Shown here: piece by piece, positions 1 to 8,063 of the stretch
Numbering within the stretch: position 1 is the stretch's first letter
Layout: every line of letters starts with the position of its first letter
Origin: a bacterium
Lineage (GTDB): Bacteria > Auribacterota > JABMQX01
Direction: 5' to 3'
DNA length: 53,442 nt
Assembly (NCBI GenBank): GCA_030691545.1
Contig: JAUYEE010000015.1
Span: forward strand, 1 to 53,442
Program-made: the position numbers and the translations under genes
The notes under the pieces: generated by a model
Told to the model about the DNA's origin: nothing
The model's database searches: none
Seen by the model: only the letters and a program-made list of their open reading frames with translations

Positions 1-521
1 CTACGTCCCGCCGCTTCTCCTGTCCCTGCATTTTCATCCTCCTCGATGCGTTCTGTCTCCATACCACACATACGCTCTATCTGCCGAGGAGTATGGCTCA
101 CATCGTTCTCACAGGGAACATGGGTTGGCCGGGCGCTTACCGTTCTTATAGAATCCGATCCCTCCTTCTCGAGGAATGTGTTGCCAAAAACGCGCCCGTC
201 CCAGTACTTTTCCTGAAACAGTCCATCTTTGATTTCCTTCTCAATCGCTTTCCGATCACGACCCCGACTCTCGAGGATAACAAATTGCTCTGCTGAAAGT
301 GGTGGGTGAAAGGTCTCAGCTATTTGCTTCCACACCGGGCCCTCCTTGGTCTCTACAAGGTCTCGAATCTTTCTTTTGAAGGACACGGGTGAAATTTCAC
401 CACGCCCGTCCGGCCGTTGTCTGGGGTCGCTCTCGCGGTCGGGGTCGCCGTTTGGGTTTGAGTTTATGACTTCAATGACCAATAAACCTGTAGCCCTTAC
501 GATTCCGTTTGTCTCTGCCAT
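1..521 (-). CDS. cas7: Cas7 backbone subunit, type I-C-like (partial, runs off left edge)
   Basis: Cas7 family proteins polymerise along the crRNA in Cascade. On the minus strand an ATG at 521, preceded by AGGGAGAA, opens a frame of 173 codons that reaches the window edge without a stop. Residues about 14-50 hold the family opening: a hydrophobic strand, NSNPNGDPDRES, then SFKRKIRD. Residues about 107-116 (WDGRVFGNTF) match the D-R-x-F-G strand of Csd2-type Cas7. It starts 39 nt after the cas8 stop, so it is the third gene of the operon. After residue ~127 (below position ~140) the frame stays open but no longer looks like the glycine-rich middle of the family. A frameshift, divergence or misassembly at the contig end is possible. 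The family call is firm; intactness is not. Confidence 0.85.
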   Translation of the reverse strand, partial: MAETNGIVRATGLLVIEVINSNPNGDPDRESDPRQRPDGRGEISPVSFKRKIRDLVETKEGPVWKQIAETFHPPLSAEQFVILESRGRDRKAIEKEIKDGLFQEKYWDGRVFGNTFLEKEGSDSIRTVSARPTHVPCENDVSHTPRQIERMCGMETERIEEDENAGTGEAAGR

Positions 522-560
522 CTCAGTTCTCCCTGACTCGGTTTCTTCTCACCTGTTCAA

Positions 561-2660
561 TTACTCCGAAGCCTCGCGTTCAGGACGCGCCAAGTATCCG
601 AGCAGAAGCTCCGCTTTTTGTCCGTCGTTCGCACTGCTCGGGAGCTCCCACTCCGCCAATTGGGCGGAAATGCGACCCATCTCCCGAAGCGCCCACTTGG
701 CGAGACCCAACTGCTCCCCTTGTGCCGTCTGCGCCCAGGCCTGATAAACCGGGAGTCGCTCGCCGAGTCTCGCCAAGGCGGCTTGGGGGTTCTCCATCGC
801 AGTCGTAACGAGGGCATTTCCGATAAGCTTGTTGGGCAAGCTCGCCTTCTTTTCGCCGCCCCGCACGTGGAGTGAATACTCACGGTGAAGCGTGTCCGCC
901 AGCGCGAGCAACCTCCCCACATTGAACGCCGCGCCTTTCACATAGGCCTCCTTTCGATTTCCGATCTTGTCAAGCAGTATCGCCAAGACAGATACGACTG
1001 TGAGCGCTCGTAGCCTTGCATCCCTGGAAAACGGCTTCCAGTCTCGGGTCCCCAGAGCACCGCCAATTCCTGCCAAAAGCGGCGAGGCGCGCTGCAGAAG
1101 CATTCTCAGGAGTCTTTCTGCTGTCGGTCTGGCGGCCGACGGTCCTCTCAAGAAAAGGTCATACACCTCACTCAAGCGACAGCCTGGCACCTGGCCTTTG
1201 TCATGGCCTTCTCTGATCCACTCTTCCTGCGTGCATCGCATGACGCTCGCGGGGGAGGGGCACACAGGCTCAGCGATGCGCACCCCCTCGCCTGGCGGCG
1301 AGGGCAGGGGAAATCGCACACTCGGCCGATTTTGCGCACCCCCTCGCCAGTCCGTGACGGCCCCCCGTATGTTTTCTACTGTGAACGCATCGGTCAGGGT
1401 CACCTGGACACGCCCCAGGTCGAATCTGCTTAAGACCAAGACTCTCACCAACGAACAGTCGGTCAGGGCAGGCTCTGCTTTCAGCGCCGAGTGAACTTGG
1501 GATGCGATTTCCTCGAATGTCGCCTCGACGGCTTCGCTCTCCTCTGCGGGCCCTGAAAACAAGTTAGCCAGTTCGATCGAACTCTGTGGCAAATCCTCGG
1601 CATACGCTATTAACAGGTCCTTTTTCTCCCTTCGGCCCTCCTTCTTATGGCTCGGCACAGCCTGCCAGGTCTTGCCCCGCCGCCCCTGCGCTGTGATGTA
1701 AACGAGCGCGTCGCATAAATGCCTGGCCATGTCTGTTCCGACTGGGAACACGGCGGAGCCGACCGCGCCATATCGGAGATGGCAAGGGATGTCCTCGTTC
1801 ATAGACATCAAGTAGGTGAGACCGAGAATGGGAAGCTTGGGTTGCGGAAGTTTGGTTTGGAGGGCAGCTCTCATGGCTGTCAGAGAACAAACACCGTCTT
1901 CCTCCGACGAATCATCTGGCACGCTCAGCAAATGGTCACTCACGCATTTCTTCATGTCCGGGTGTGCCACGCGGACCTCGAAGTCGGCGTAATCCGCAAC
2001 TTCCAACATAACCTGTACCTGTAGGTCGGGCGTCTTTACTTGCTCCCCGTGTTCGCTCAGTTTTCCAACGAGTAGCTGCTGAACGAGGTCCAAAGCCTTA
2101 AGACGACCCTGTTCACATGCCGCCAGTGCCACCTCTGTCAGCCTATCAAGGAAAGGGCCCAAGTCCTTTCCACTGTTCGCGGCCATACGTTCCATAAGTG
2201 TCACAAACGCACGGCACTCTGGTGATGCGTCGCGAAACTTCTCCAGAAGCCTCTTCGGGTAATCATGAATTCGCCGCACAAGACTGTCCTTGTCCTTGTG
2301 CTCATAAGCTGATGTGGCCCCAGCGCATATTCTGCGCAGAAACGCGCATCGCTGCCGTGTATCCAGCTTATCGGCCTTCCACAGACCCTGGACAATACCC
2401 AGGGATTCAGGGGCCGCTCGCCATATTGGCCCTCTCAGGTTCAACGCCGGGAAGCTATTGTGATTGTCAGGCGCTACATACCAGAGCTCGCCCATCTTCT
2501 GCCGGTCGGCGTACTCGATTTCGGCGACCCGTCCTTTCTCATCTATGCCCAAGATGAACCCCTCCCTGGGTTTCAAGGCTTTGACGTCAGGGTGCCAACG
2601 CGACACTGCGAGACCGGTGGACTCCAACCTCTTGTGAAGCGTGAAAAGCTCGTTAAGCAT
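561..2660 (-). CDS. cas8c: Cas8c/Csd1-like large subunit of type I-C Cascade
   Basis: Large subunit of the crRNA-guided surveillance complex, normally responsible for PAM recognition and Cas3 recruitment. 699 aa from the ATG at 2660, which overlaps the end of cas5 by 8 nt (ATGCTTAA). A longer frame back to 2735 lies inside cas5 and was not used. The N-terminus (MLNELFTLHKRL) and the C-terminal block with NVGRLLALADTLHREY, then NKLIGNALVTTAMENP (compare the family's YxLGRLFAVLExLQ motif) are typical of Csd1. The central two thirds are diverged, so the subtype is inferred mainly from operon order cas5-cas8-cas7. Residues about 435-470 are a proline/glycine-rich stretch encoded by a short palindromic repeat (see 1277-1348) that looks like a secondary in-frame insertion. 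Confidence 0.82.
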   Translation of the reverse strand: MLNELFTLHKRLESTGLAVSRWHPDVKALKPREGFILGIDEKGRVAEIEYADRQKMGELWYVAPDNHNSFPALNLRGPIWRAAPESLGIVQGLWKADKLDTRQRCAFLRRICAGATSAYEHKDKDSLVRRIHDYPKRLLEKFRDASPECRAFVTLMERMAANSGKDLGPFLDRLTEVALAACEQGRLKALDLVQQLLVGKLSEHGEQVKTPDLQVQVMLEVADYADFEVRVAHPDMKKCVSDHLLSVPDDSSEEDGVCSLTAMRAALQTKLPQPKLPILGLTYLMSMNEDIPCHLRYGAVGSAVFPVGTDMARHLCDALVYITAQGRRGKTWQAVPSHKKEGRREKKDLLIAYAEDLPQSSIELANLFSGPAEESEAVEATFEEIASQVHSALKAEPALTDCSLVRVLVLSRFDLGRVQVTLTDAFTVENIRGAVTDWRGGAQNRPSVRFPLPSPPGEGVRIAEPVCPSPASVMRCTQEEWIREGHDKGQVPGCRLSEVYDLFLRGPSAARPTAERLLRMLLQRASPLLAGIGGALGTRDWKPFSRDARLRALTVVSVLAILLDKIGNRKEAYVKGAAFNVGRLLALADTLHREYSLHVRGGEKKASLPNKLIGNALVTTAMENPQAALARLGERLPVYQAWAQTAQGEQLGLAKWALREMGRISAQLAEWELPSSANDGQKAELLLGYLARPEREASE
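1277..1348. repeat. Palindromic repeat inserted in frame in cas8
   Basis: Two exact 16-bp copies of TGCGCACCCCCTCGCC lie 56 bp apart (1277-1292 and 1333-1348). The first is part of a perfect palindrome, CCCTCGCC-TGGC-GGCGAGGG, at 1285-1304. The reading frame passes straight through and encodes a low-complexity PLPSPPGEG-type peptide unlike the rest of the protein. Palindromes of this general form are common dispersed repeats in bacterial genomes. That this is an insertion in cas8 is inferred. Confidence 0.6.
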
Positions 2661-3264
2661 ATTCCAACACCCCCTGTCTAATCTCGACCGCTTGCCGATA
2701 GTTAGCCGCGCGTTTGCCTCGCGTGGGAGAGTCAAACGCAGAGTGCAACATTGAGGGTATCGTCAAATTGACCGAGCGATCCACTTCGGTGCCGTCCCGA
2801 AAGGGTCCGAAGTAGGACGGCACAAATTCCTTCCATCCGAGACAGGGCGGGTAAAAGCACTGCCCCTTCTGAAGCCGCCTTGTGAAGATCTCCTGAAGCC
2901 CATGCAGGTGGTTGTTGCCCTGCGGCGAGTCGCCACAAGGTTCCACCACGCCGTAGACCCGATAGCAGACGTTGACCAATATGGTGGCCGCAAGCTGATA
3001 CGAATCTCCCCCGGTGATTTGGCTGTTCTTGCGCAGTGGACCGCCGTAGTTGGTGACATACCTATGGAATTTGAGCGGCGCGCAAATCTCGACTTTCGTC
3101 GGCCGTATGTACGCGCTCTTTAGGTGAGCTACGGCTTCGAACATGCCCTTCGCAGCAGAGAACGTTGGCCCCGCGTAGGAAACCGGCGCGGAACCTGTGT
3201 CCGGCCTCGTGAACATCGCGGCGGGTCCCTCGACCTCAAACGAGACGTACCATTTGTTGTCCAT
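2653..3264 (-). CDS. cas5c: Cas5c/Cas5d, type I-C Cascade subunit and probable crRNA-processing nuclease
   Basis: In type I-C systems Cas5 replaces Cas6: it cuts the repeat of pre-crRNA and holds the 5' handle. 203 aa, within the usual 200-240. The start at 3264 has GGGGAGG 5 nt upstream. Residues 11-50 carry the family signature: GPAAMFTRPDTG, PVSY, then TFSAAKGMFEAV. Residues 54-70 give the strand ending LKFHRYVTN. Residues ~135-146 give QCFYPPCLGWKEF (family: CFxxPYLGxREF). In characterised enzymes the catalytic set is Tyr, Lys and His in a KHH-like segment. The matching region here (residues 116-121, GNNHLH) keeps histidines but shows no lysine, so nuclease activity is not assured. First gene of the preserved operon. 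cas3, usually just upstream, is absent. Confidence 0.87.
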   Translation of the reverse strand: MDNKWYVSFEVEGPAAMFTRPDTGSAPVSYAGPTFSAAKGMFEAVAHLKSAYIRPTKVEICAPLKFHRYVTNYGGPLRKNSQITGGDSYQLAATILVNVCYRVYGVVEPCGDSPQGNNHLHGLQEIFTRRLQKGQCFYPPCLGWKEFVPSYFGPFRDGTEVDRSVNLTIPSMLHSAFDSPTRGKRAANYRQAVEIRQGVLEYA

Positions 3265-3620
3265 TGTACCTCCCCTTCTTCTAATCGCGTTTGAGAAATG
3301 GCTCTGCGAAATTCTATCATAAGCAGAGGCCGATGATAGCTAATTCTGCGGCTTCCCGGTCCTTCCGTTCTGTAATGAAAAGTGGCCGTGCGGATCTTTG
3401 CAGAGTGGAGCGCACCCGGGCACCCCTTCCAACCGTGCGCAGCCTTCCATCACCAGCCCGCCTATCTCGCCGGGCACTCGCCCGAAATGATGCCACACCG
3501 CATTTTCACTTGCTTGTATGGGAATTTGGGTATATGTATTAATGGGTGCGATGAGAGCGTCGTTCGCAGACTTGAAGGTAACAGTCTCGTCCATCACTGG
3601 CAGAGCAAAGGATACCACCC
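3265..3620. other. 356-bp intergenic region between divergent cas5 and lipoprotein genes
   Basis: Must hold the promoters of the leftward cas operon and the rightward lipoprotein gene. No cas3, no CRISPR repeats and no convincing reading frame were seen. The minus-strand frame across 3340-3618 has no recognisable features and no ribosome binding site. Confidence 0.5.
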
Positions 3621-4082
3621 GTGAAAAGGCTACTTATACTTGCTTTTCTCCCGCTTGTCCTGGCTGCCACCGGTTGCACTACGGGCCCACCGCCCCCGCC
3701 TTACCGGCGACCGCCATTCAAGATTGATTGGCAGGACCCGGTCTCCGTCATGCGCGGCTTTTTGCGCGCGAAAAAGAACGGAGACTGGCGCACGGCTTAC
3801 AACGCTTGCGATTACGACGAGTCCCTCCCCAAACAGGAACGGGCGAAGATCAAGAAAAAGTGGAAGGAGGAATCCAGGCGATGGCCCCTCGAGTACGCCG
3901 ACATTTACTGGCAGATCGAGGACCGTCGCTTCGAGGATGAGACCGCCCTTGTCAGAATTCTCGTTTCCCGCCGAAATCCTATCACCGGGGAACTCCGACC
4001 GGGCGAAATCTACGAGGAGACGCTCAAGAGATACAAGGACAAGTGGAGAATCACCAGCCGTCTCCTCAAAAGCCCTGAGTAG
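3621..4082 (+). CDS. Small exported lipoprotein with NTF2/DUF4878-like domain
   Basis: 153 aa. GTG start with AAAGGA 9-10 nt upstream. Residues 1-19 are a lipoprotein signal (MKRLL, hydrophobic core, then LAATGC with the lipidated Cys at 19), so the mature protein is membrane-tethered. A proline-rich tether (PPPPPYRRPP) follows. The rest is a ~120-residue alpha+beta domain: PVSVMRGFLRAKKNGDW resembles the opening helix of NTF2-like/DUF4878 lipoproteins, which begin 'PxxvvxxFlxAlxxgDxxxA', and it ends in strands rich in Arg/Tyr. Single gene between divergent or convergent neighbours. Fold assignment is by pattern only; function unknown. Confidence 0.72.
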   Translation: MKRLLILAFLPLVLAATGCTTGPPPPPYRRPPFKIDWQDPVSVMRGFLRAKKNGDWRTAYNACDYDESLPKQERAKIKKKWKEESRRWPLEYADIYWQIEDRRFEDETALVRILVSRRNPITGELRPGEIYEETLKRYKDKWRITSRLLKSPE

Positions 4083-4300
4083 GCCCCTTCGGCGAGTGTC
4101 CCGCCCTGCGAGGCGAAGGACGTACCGCGTCCTTACGTAGCCGCTTTTGTCCCTCGGCGAACGCCGACTCTGGGGGAACCGCGTTCGCCGCGAAATGAGC
4201 ATCAACTCCAACCCACAAGCACTTTGGCGCAGTAAGTCTGCTCCTGGGCAGGGCTTGCGGGCTGAAACCCGTGGCCGAGATGCACCGCGTGCAGAGGGAG

Positions 4301-5686
4301 TCAGATTTCCGTCCAGGCGCCGGGAACGGGCACTGGATAGCCGCCCTCTGCATCCGCCTGGACTGGCGCCGGGCTTTCTTTGGTCAGCTTCTCTACGTCC
4401 GGACAGAACTTGAAATCGGACGCCATGAGCTCGTCCCAGGTGACAATCCTCTGGTAGTGGACCGCGGCGCGTCCCATGATGGACGCGAGGTTCGCAAACG
4501 CCGCCCGCCGCACCTCGTTGTGCCGTCGGTCCTGGCGAATCGCGTTGAGCAGCATGTCCCACTCGACCTGGTACGGGCTGACCTTCTCCTCCTCCGGCCG
4601 CCAGACAATGTTGTCATTGTTGATTCGCTGGTCCTTATAGATGTGCGCCGTCGGGGCGTGGACATCGCCGGAGAACTGCGCCGCACATTTCGTCCCATGC
4701 ACGAACGTGGCGAACTCATTGTGGCACTTCGGAATGGCGCGGCTGTTGACCAGCGCCTTCGCACCGTCGGGGAAGGTGTATTCGATGGCGTAGGTGTGGA
4801 GGTTCTGGCTGCAATCGGCGGCATTCGGCTCGCGTCCGCCGAGGCCGTGCGCCGCGACAGGCCAGGCGTCCTTAATCCAGCAGCACTCGTCCACCTGGTG
4901 GATCATCATCTCGATGAACCACGCCGAGGAGGCCCACAGGAAGAAGTACGGGCGCCGGAGTTGCCAAAGCAACTCGCTCTCGCCGCCTTTGAACGGGTCT
5001 AATCGGGCGCCGGGGTCCATGCGATAGGCGCGGATCAATTGAACGTCTCCGAGGGCGCCGTCGCGGATCTTCCGAATCATCGCCTGCCTCGCAGACGAAT
5101 GTCGGCACATCAACCCGCAGGCGATCTTCAGATTCTTTTTCTCCGCCGCTTCTCCAATGCGGAGGATTCGCTTGGTGCCGCCCGGGTCCGGTGCAAACGA
5201 TTTCTCCATGAAGACGTTCACCCCCTTTTCGATGGCGTACTCGACGTGCATCGCCCGGAAAGCCGAGTGTGTCGCCTGAATCATAACGTCCCCCGGGCGC
5301 AGGCAATCAATGGCTTTCCGATAAGCATCGAAGCCCACGAAGCGCCGCTCCGGCGGCACATCGAGCCGGTCACGATATTGCTCGTTGAGGACCTGATAGG
5401 ACCGTGCAACCCGGTCCTCGAAGATGTCGCCCATCGCGACGAGCTTCGTTGGTCCCGTGGTCGAAGAAAGGGCGTTGACGACGGCTCCGGTCCCTCGCCC
5501 GCCGCACCCGACCAACGCCAGCCGGATCGTATTGTCTTCCGCCGCGTGTACGAAGGGCAGCGCGGCGCCCGCCAGGACCGTGCCCGCGACCGCTCTACCG
5601 GTCTGTGTCAGGAACTCCCGGCGAGACGTGCTCTTTGGTTTTGTCAGCGATGACCTCAACGTATGAAGCCTTGTTTCCTGTTTCAT
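4301..5686 (-). CDS. Tat-exported Gfo/Idh/MocA family oxidoreductase
   Basis: NAD(P)-dependent sugar or sugar-derivative dehydrogenase family. 461 aa. The ATG at 5686 is preceded by AAAGGAG; longer frames upstream lack a ribosome binding site. Residues ~20-48 are a twin-arginine signal (TSRREFLTQTGRAVAGTVL, cleavage near VHAAE), so it acts in the periplasm or equivalent. Residues ~53-65 (IRLALVGCGGRGTG) are the Rossmann GxGxxG. ATHSAFRAMHVEYAIEKGVNVFMEKSF is interrupted in the usual way around the E-K-P motif, here EKSF, with Ser replacing the common Pro. The C-terminal half is the alpha/beta substrate domain with HQVDECCWIKD. Secreted members of this family are expanded in Planctomycetes and relatives. 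Stand-alone gene; substrate cannot be told. Confidence 0.9.
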   Translation of the reverse strand: MKQETRLHTLRSSLTKPKSTSRREFLTQTGRAVAGTVLAGAALPFVHAAEDNTIRLALVGCGGRGTGAVVNALSSTTGPTKLVAMGDIFEDRVARSYQVLNEQYRDRLDVPPERRFVGFDAYRKAIDCLRPGDVMIQATHSAFRAMHVEYAIEKGVNVFMEKSFAPDPGGTKRILRIGEAAEKKNLKIACGLMCRHSSARQAMIRKIRDGALGDVQLIRAYRMDPGARLDPFKGGESELLWQLRRPYFFLWASSAWFIEMMIHQVDECCWIKDAWPVAAHGLGGREPNAADCSQNLHTYAIEYTFPDGAKALVNSRAIPKCHNEFATFVHGTKCAAQFSGDVHAPTAHIYKDQRINNDNIVWRPEEEKVSPYQVEWDMLLNAIRQDRRHNEVRRAAFANLASIMGRAAVHYQRIVTWDELMASDFKFCPDVEKLTKESPAPVQADAEGGYPVPVPGAWTEI

Positions 5687-6004
5687 GATAGCTCCTTTCG
5701 AAATGGCATTTGTCGTGGCACGCCGGGGTGGCCTTAGAATTCCTTCCACACGTTCGGCGCCGCTTCTCATTGTCGGTGAAGTCTCGTAATTCATCAAGCC
5801 TTTCTTGACATTGCTGAAAACGGGACCGCGCTGAGACGAAAGCGAAGAAATCAAAAACTCGTCTGCCCATGTTGTAACGCAATTCTTGGAAAAATCGGGG
5901 TGAGGAATAATTTGACATGGGATGCTCGCATGAGGTAGAAAGACGGCTTTCAGAATCGCTCAAAGAGAGAGAAGGTTCACTCAGGAGTTCGAAAGGTTGC
6001 TAAG

Positions 6005-6067
6005 AAGCCGAAGCGGCTGAGAGATTCCCTGCAACGGCAGAGCGGGAACGTCTCAACTCTTCGGCTT
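6005..6067. other. Long imperfect hairpin in the leader of the methyltransferase gene
   Basis: Nested complementary segments: AAGCCGAAG (6005-6013) with CTTCGGCTT (6059-6067), TGAGA (6018-6022) with TCTCA (6051-6055), TTCCC (6025-6029) with GGGAA (6044-6048), TGC (6030-6032) with GCA (6037-6039). Together this gives about 22 bp in one stacked hairpin with small bulges, ending 56 nt before the downstream ATG. No T-run follows, so it is not an obvious terminator. It may be a structured 5' leader or a dispersed palindrome; not recognised as a known riboswitch. Confidence 0.5.
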
Positions 6068-6123
6068 GGAAACAGATCGCGCGATACAACAAGCATCGGT
6101 TAACCCCACAAGGAGCTCAAGCT

Positions 6124-6750
6124 ATGAAGATCAGGCAAAAGTATGGAAGTCTCCTGATTTGCCTCGCGGTTCTCTGCCTGTTTGTTTCTCCTCTGTGCGG
6201 CGTGAACGCCGAGGAAACGCAGGAGGAAGTGAAGGAGCGCCGCGCTCCGGACGTCCACTTTGTCCCCACGCCCCAAATCGTGGTGGACAAGATGCTGGAG
6301 ATGGCAAAAGTCACGAAGGACGATTTGGTCTATGACCTGGGTTGCGGGGACGCACGGATCGTTGTAACGGCAGCGAAGAAGTACGGCTGCAAAGCCGTCG
6401 GTTACGACATTGACCCCCAGCGCGTCAAAGAGTCGCTGGAAAACGTGGAGAAGAACAACGTCGGTCACCTGGTGAAAATCGAAGAAAAGGACATTTTCAC
6501 CCTCGACCTCAGCAAGGCAAATGTCATCACGCTCTATCTCCTTCCGAGCCTGAACGTGAAGCTGATCCCACAGTTGGAGAAGCTCAAGCCCGGCTCACGG
6601 ATTGTCTCGCACGACTTCGACATGAAAGGTGTCAAGCCGGACAAGGTCGTCACGATCACCTCCAAAGATGGCGGCGCCGAACACACGGTCTATCTCTGGA
6701 CGGCGCCCCTCAAGAAGGTGAAGGAAGAAGAAGCCGAGTCCTCTGAATGA
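6124..6750 (+). CDS. Exported SAM-dependent methyltransferase
   Basis: 208 aa class I methyltransferase. Start ATG with AAGGAG 9 nt upstream. Residues 1-29 form a Sec signal peptide (KIRQKYG, hydrophobic core LLICLAVLCLFVSPLCG, cleavage near VNA/EE), so the enzyme is placed outside the cytoplasm, an odd site for a SAM-dependent enzyme but a recurring one in this family. The catalytic domain starts PDVHFVPTPQIVVDKML. Motif I is VYDLGCGDARIV (residues ~75-86), acidic loop 2 is GYDIDPQ (~98-104), and LYLLPSLNVKLIPQLEKLKPG supplies motif IV/V. Ends with a Lys/Glu-rich tail. Substrate unknown. Preceded by a strong hairpin at 6005-6067. Confidence 0.85.
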   Translation: MKIRQKYGSLLICLAVLCLFVSPLCGVNAEETQEEVKERRAPDVHFVPTPQIVVDKMLEMAKVTKDDLVYDLGCGDARIVVTAAKKYGCKAVGYDIDPQRVKESLENVEKNNVGHLVKIEEKDIFTLDLSKANVITLYLLPSLNVKLIPQLEKLKPGSRIVSHDFDMKGVKPDKVVTITSKDGGAEHTVYLWTAPLKKVKEEEAESSE

Positions 6751-6778
6751 CACGTTCGGGGGTGGGGCATAGTTGCAA

Positions 6779-6868
6779 ACCACGAAGGCACGGAGACACA
6801 AAGACACCCCCTGTCCCAGGTGGTCTCCCGCTTTGTGCCTTGGTGTCTTCGTGGTGCGGGGTCTCAGG
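6779..6868. repeat. Dispersed palindrome (ACCACGAAGGCAC family)
   Basis: Imperfect inverted repeat. The left arm begins ACCACGAAGGCACGGAGACA at 6779 and the right arm ends GTGTCTTCGTGGT at 6855. A second copy is at 21074-21149. The right end (6844-6868) is identical over 25 bp to 41000-41024. Such A/C-rich palindromes recur in intergenic DNA of Planctomycetes-like genomes. Nothing else was seen in the gap 6751-7165. Confidence 0.7.
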
Positions 6869-7165
6869 CCCCGGGGGGCCGGGCAGGCTTTGTCATGGTC
6901 TCCGGATGAACGAAGTTCATTAGAGACTTTGGTCAGTCCTCCGCAAAACTGAGGGGGCTACGTCTTCCCCTTTATCTTTGTTGAATTTGACCGGCTGGGA
7001 AGCGATACTATGCGAGCATTTTCGCCGGATTCTTCCGAATCCATGGGGGGCTGTGTGGCTGCTGGCTTCTATGCCCGACGTCGTCCGACTGTCAACGATG
7101 AGGGCTTCCGAGGCGAGCGGCCAGGATTTTGAGAGCATCTCGACTCCAAACAATAGGATGAAACT

Positions 7166-7711
7166 GTGAGATTATCTCTGACTCGGAGAAAAAGCGCGCT
7201 GGTAGGTTTGCCGCGTCGCATCCGCAACGTGCGATTGAAGGACTTTCTTCGTCCTTCGCCGACACTGTGGGGTCAGCTCGTGCGGTACGGGTTGGCCGGA
7301 GGCACCGCGGCGGGGGTGAACATCCTGGTTTACGCTGTATTGTGGCGGCTGCTTCATTCCCGTTGGCCCGGTCACGATTACCAGGTGGCGAACGTCTTTG
7401 GCTTTCTTTGCGGCAACATTGTCAGCTACACCCTGTCCACGCGATGGGTGTTTGAGTATCGCCGCCTCCGCAAGCCCATCCATGAGTTCGGTGTGTATTT
7501 CGCCATCGGTCTTGTCGGCCTGGCATGGTCGGCGCTGTTCCTCTGGATGTTGGTGGGCGCTGCCCACCTGCACAGGGACCTGGCGAAAATCATCACCGTG
7601 GGCATCGTCTTCGCCTGGCACTTCGGCGCCAGGAAGGTTGCGCTGTTCTCGAAGATTAACGGCGCCCGAGTCCCCTTGCGGCGGCAGTGTTTCTTGGGCA
7701 CGGATTCCTGA
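7166..7711 (+). CDS. GtrA-family membrane protein
   Basis: 181 aa, GTG start with AGGA 7 nt upstream. After a basic 35-residue N-terminus come four hydrophobic segments: ~38-58 (LVRYGLAGGTAAGVNILVYAV), ~75-93, ~108-130 and ~137-155. These carry the GtrA signatures NVFGFLCGNIVSYTLSTRWVFEY and, at the end, KIITVGIVFAWHFGARKVALF, read as family positions N-x-x-G-F and W-H-F-x-x-R-K. GtrA proteins are small four-helix membrane proteins linked to flipping or handling of polyprenyl-linked sugars for cell-surface polysaccharide decoration. No glycosyltransferase partner lies next to it here. The basic N-terminal extension is longer than usual, so a later start cannot be excluded. Confidence 0.85.
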   Translation: MRLSLTRRKSALVGLPRRIRNVRLKDFLRPSPTLWGQLVRYGLAGGTAAGVNILVYAVLWRLLHSRWPGHDYQVANVFGFLCGNIVSYTLSTRWVFEYRRLRKPIHEFGVYFAIGLVGLAWSALFLWMLVGAAHLHRDLAKIITVGIVFAWHFGARKVALFSKINGARVPLRRQCFLGTDS

Positions 7712-8063
7712 CGCCGGACCCGGCTTATCCGTTAAGGTTGGATTTCCTTCCGCTGTCGGACGCCCCTCTCCCGTCCCGTCGAGAAGTCCGGCGGCGATTC
7801 TTCAAGGGGCAAAACGCTGCTCACCTCTCACGCGGCTGTGGCAAAAAGACGAGCCCTTCTGTCTCCTGAATCGGGCGACCGGAGAGAAGCTTCCGACAAG
7901 TTATCGGGGGCACAGTGGGGGGTTGGAGCGCGTCTAAGGTCTCCGTAGGGGCGCGTTGTTCGCACCACAATACATCATGCGTCCGGGTTTGGAATCCGTT
8001 ACACTCCGGAGCGCTCGCGCCCTTCGGGGCAATCTTCGGACCGGTGGACGACGGGGACGACTT
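7712..8063. other. 352-bp gene-free gap between convergent genes
   Basis: Lies between the ends of the rightward GtrA gene and the leftward zinc-ribbon gene. I see no gene, no clear terminator hairpin with T-run and no member of the repeat families found elsewhere. Confidence 0.45.

Noticed and set aside
3340..3618. Minus-strand open frame of 92 codons upstream of cas5
   Set aside because: No ribosome binding site, no recognisable motif, wrong place and size for cas3.
3630..4562. Minus-strand open frame of 310 codons across the lipoprotein gene
   Set aside because: Runs antisense through a lipoprotein gene with a clear signal; composition is Arg/Gly-rich shadow.
4271..5002. Plus-strand open frame of 243 codons
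   Set aside because: Antisense to the Gfo/Idh/MocA gene; typical of high-G+C codon structure.
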